From assembly GCA_910585455.1 (NCBI GenBank), contig CAJUEL010000070.1, forward strand, positions 1 through 16,892: a stretch of DNA of 16,892 nucleotides, given 5' to 3'. Origin of the DNA: an uncultured Eisenbergiella sp. Lineage in GTDB: Bacteria > Bacillota > Clostridia > Lachnospirales > Lachnospiraceae. Made by a program: the position numbers and the translations under genes. The notes beneath the pieces were generated by a model, which saw only the letters and a program-made list of their open reading frames with translations, was not told the DNA's origin and did not search any database. Shown here one piece after another: positions 15,434 through 16,892 of the stretch (its first letter is position 1; every line of letters begins with the position of its first letter).

Positions 15434-16229
15434 GCTCTGCCTCCTCATCCAGCAAAAAATCCACCGGATTACATGCTATCGCGCATCCCTTCCCTTTCAG
15501 CTCTTCGGTCAGCTGATACAGCTTCGAATGCACCCTGTAAAAATAAGCCTTCTGATTAAAAAAACCGATCTTCTCAAAGGGGAACCGGATGATTTGCGGA
15601 AACTGCATACCGACTCCCAGCTCCAGAATGCACAGCTTTCTGTTCAACGTCCCCTGCAGCCACTTCGTATAAAGCTGCCACTGGGAAAGATAGCCTTCCT
15701 CTTTATAATCCGGCGATGCCACACAATTAAACCACAGGGGCTTCGTGCATTCGGCACAGACCGGAAAATCAATCGCAGATACGTCTCCCTGACAATCGTC
15801 TATGCTTTCCAGCAACGCCTCCATCACCTTCTCATCCGTCACCAGACTTTCCTGATCGGTCACGCACTCCCTGCCGCACTGCATTGCGTAAAAGCCGCCG
15901 CAGGGCGTCACGATCCGCTCCCTGTCCAGCTTTGATGTAAAGATCAGATCATCCGTACACAGAGAAACGATGAAATAATTCTTCCCCTCCAGCAATCCGG
16001 CCAACCGGTCATAGGCCTGCACAATCCGCTCTGAGGGGTGGCGTTTTACCCGGTGAAACTGTAAATACTGCATCAGCTGCCCCGTATATGCTTCCTCTTT
16101 CGCCTGTTCCAGCATCGGACCATAAAACGCGTCCGTCTCCATATCCTCAAAACGCTCCGAAAATTCTGTTCCAATGCCAACCAGCACAAGCTGTGCCTCT
16201 AAAACAGAGGCTCTCACCCTCTCCTGCAT
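15417..16229 (-). CDS. Divergent SIR2-like (sirtuin, SirTM-related) protein
   Basis: 270-aa protein whose motif order follows sirtuins of the macrodomain-linked SirTM type: LVLVGIGTEFS (14-24) at the NAD-binding GAGxS site, NYFIVSLCTDD (84-94) at the TTNxD site, PCGGFYAMQC (109-118) at the catalytic loop, a likely zinc site C118/C122/C158/C161, and ELGVGMQFPQIIRFPF (203-218). The usual GAG, TTN and catalytic His are not kept, so deacetylase or ADP-ribosyltransferase activity is doubtful; it may bind a nucleotide or act as a scaffold. GGGAGG lies 4 bases before the ATG. It opens the transcript that continues into hisH, which it overlaps by 17 bases. The comparison is from memory of the family, so the assignment is moderate. 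Confidence 0.7.
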   Translation of the reverse strand: MQERVRASVLEAQLVLVGIGTEFSERFEDMETDAFYGPMLEQAKEEAYTGQLMQYLQFHRVKRHPSERIVQAYDRLAGLLEGKNYFIVSLCTDDLIFTSKLDRERIVTPCGGFYAMQCGRECVTDQESLVTDEKVMEALLESIDDCQGDVSAIDFPVCAECTKPLWFNCVASPDYKEEGYLSQWQLYTKWLQGTLNRKLCILELGVGMQFPQIIRFPFEKIGFFNQKAYFYRVHSKLYQLTEELKGKGCAIACNPVDFLLDEEAEHDCDH

Positions 16230-16279
16230 CTTTCCTCCCGCTTTCCGGCGTTACTTTCTGCCCTGTCATCTCTTCTGGT

Positions 16280-16308
16280 ATTATAACAGACTTTACCGCG
16301 CTAAACAA
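16280..16308 (-). promoter_or_regulatory. Promoter of the SIR2-like-hisHF unit
   Basis: Minus strand: -35 TTGTTT (16303-16308), 17-base spacer, extended -10 TGTTATAAT (hexamer 16280-16285). The predicted leader is about 45 nt. The -35 box directly abuts the T tract of the rRNA terminator. Confidence 0.75.
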
Positions 16309-16340
16309 GAAAAAGCTCTCATCCTCCCGGACAAAAGCTT
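16308..16340 (-). terminator. Terminator of the rRNA operon
   Basis: On the minus strand AAGCTTTTGTCC pairs along its whole length (12 pairs, several G-U) with GGATGAGAGCTT around a GGGA tetraloop, followed by TTTTTC. It lies about 70 bases beyond the 23S 3' end. Confidence 0.8.
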
Positions 16341-16412
16341 CTTTGCTTTTATACCTTCAAAACTGAACATTGAACCTCCCAAGCTTACATCCTTCTTCCC
16401 TTCAACCTTACA
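16341..16412 (-). other. Short 3' spacer after 23S rRNA, no 5S
   Basis: About 70 bases between the 23S 3' end and the terminator. It contains the AT-rich segment typical of rRNA spacers, probably including the 3' half of the 23S processing stem, whose 5' partner is outside the window. No 5S rRNA or tRNA is present. Confidence 0.6.

Positions 16413-16892
<480 letters not shown>

Overview
The window looks like ordinary chromosome of a Gram-positive anaerobe of the class Clostridia, most likely Lachnospiraceae. This rests on the GC-rich but low-GC-Firmicutes-like signals: strong AGGAGG ribosome binding sites, sigma-A-like TTGACA/TATAAT promoters, a CIRCE operator, intrinsic terminators, a tRNA without encoded CCA and a Firmicute-like 23S 3' end. 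The family assignment is inference; no species can be named. Every protein gene and the 23S rRNA lie on the minus strand; only tRNA-Leu is on the plus strand.

Right to left (the direction of transcription): the window opens in the last ~480 nt of a 23S rRNA, which is followed by a terminator and no 5S rRNA. A promoter abutting that terminator starts a run of a divergent SIR2-like protein, hisH and hisF (imidazole glycerol phosphate synthase). ung (uracil-DNA glycosylase), a DUF308/HdeD-like membrane protein and lysA (diaminopimelate decarboxylase) follow on the same strand and end at a strong hairpin terminator. A short intergenic stretch then holds a string of stem-loops ending in a second terminator. 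Next comes the promoter of a four-gene run: xpt (xanthine phosphoribosyltransferase), a cytoplasmic GH43-like glycosidase, and two ABC half-exporters joined by an ATGA stop/start overlap.

To the left of the exporters a terminator hairpin is shared by convergent transcription from tRNA-Leu(CAA), which has its own promoter. Between that promoter and the next gene is a ~350-bp imperfect palindrome that codes for nothing recognisable and is the most unusual object here. Then comes a two-gene unit, a COG2509-type FAD-dependent oxidoreductase followed by a membrane-anchored parvulin-like foldase, and finally htpG (Hsp90), preceded by a perfect CIRCE operator and closed by a terminator.

The genes are mostly housekeeping functions: histidine and lysine synthesis, purine salvage, DNA repair and protein folding. 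No CRISPR array, phage module, transposase or defence island is visible. The points worth a second look are the long palindrome, the degenerate sirtuin at the head of hisHF, the xpt-GH43-exporter gene run, the acidic insertion in HtpG and its CIRCE control, the hairpin string upstream of xpt, and the 23S with no 5S behind it.
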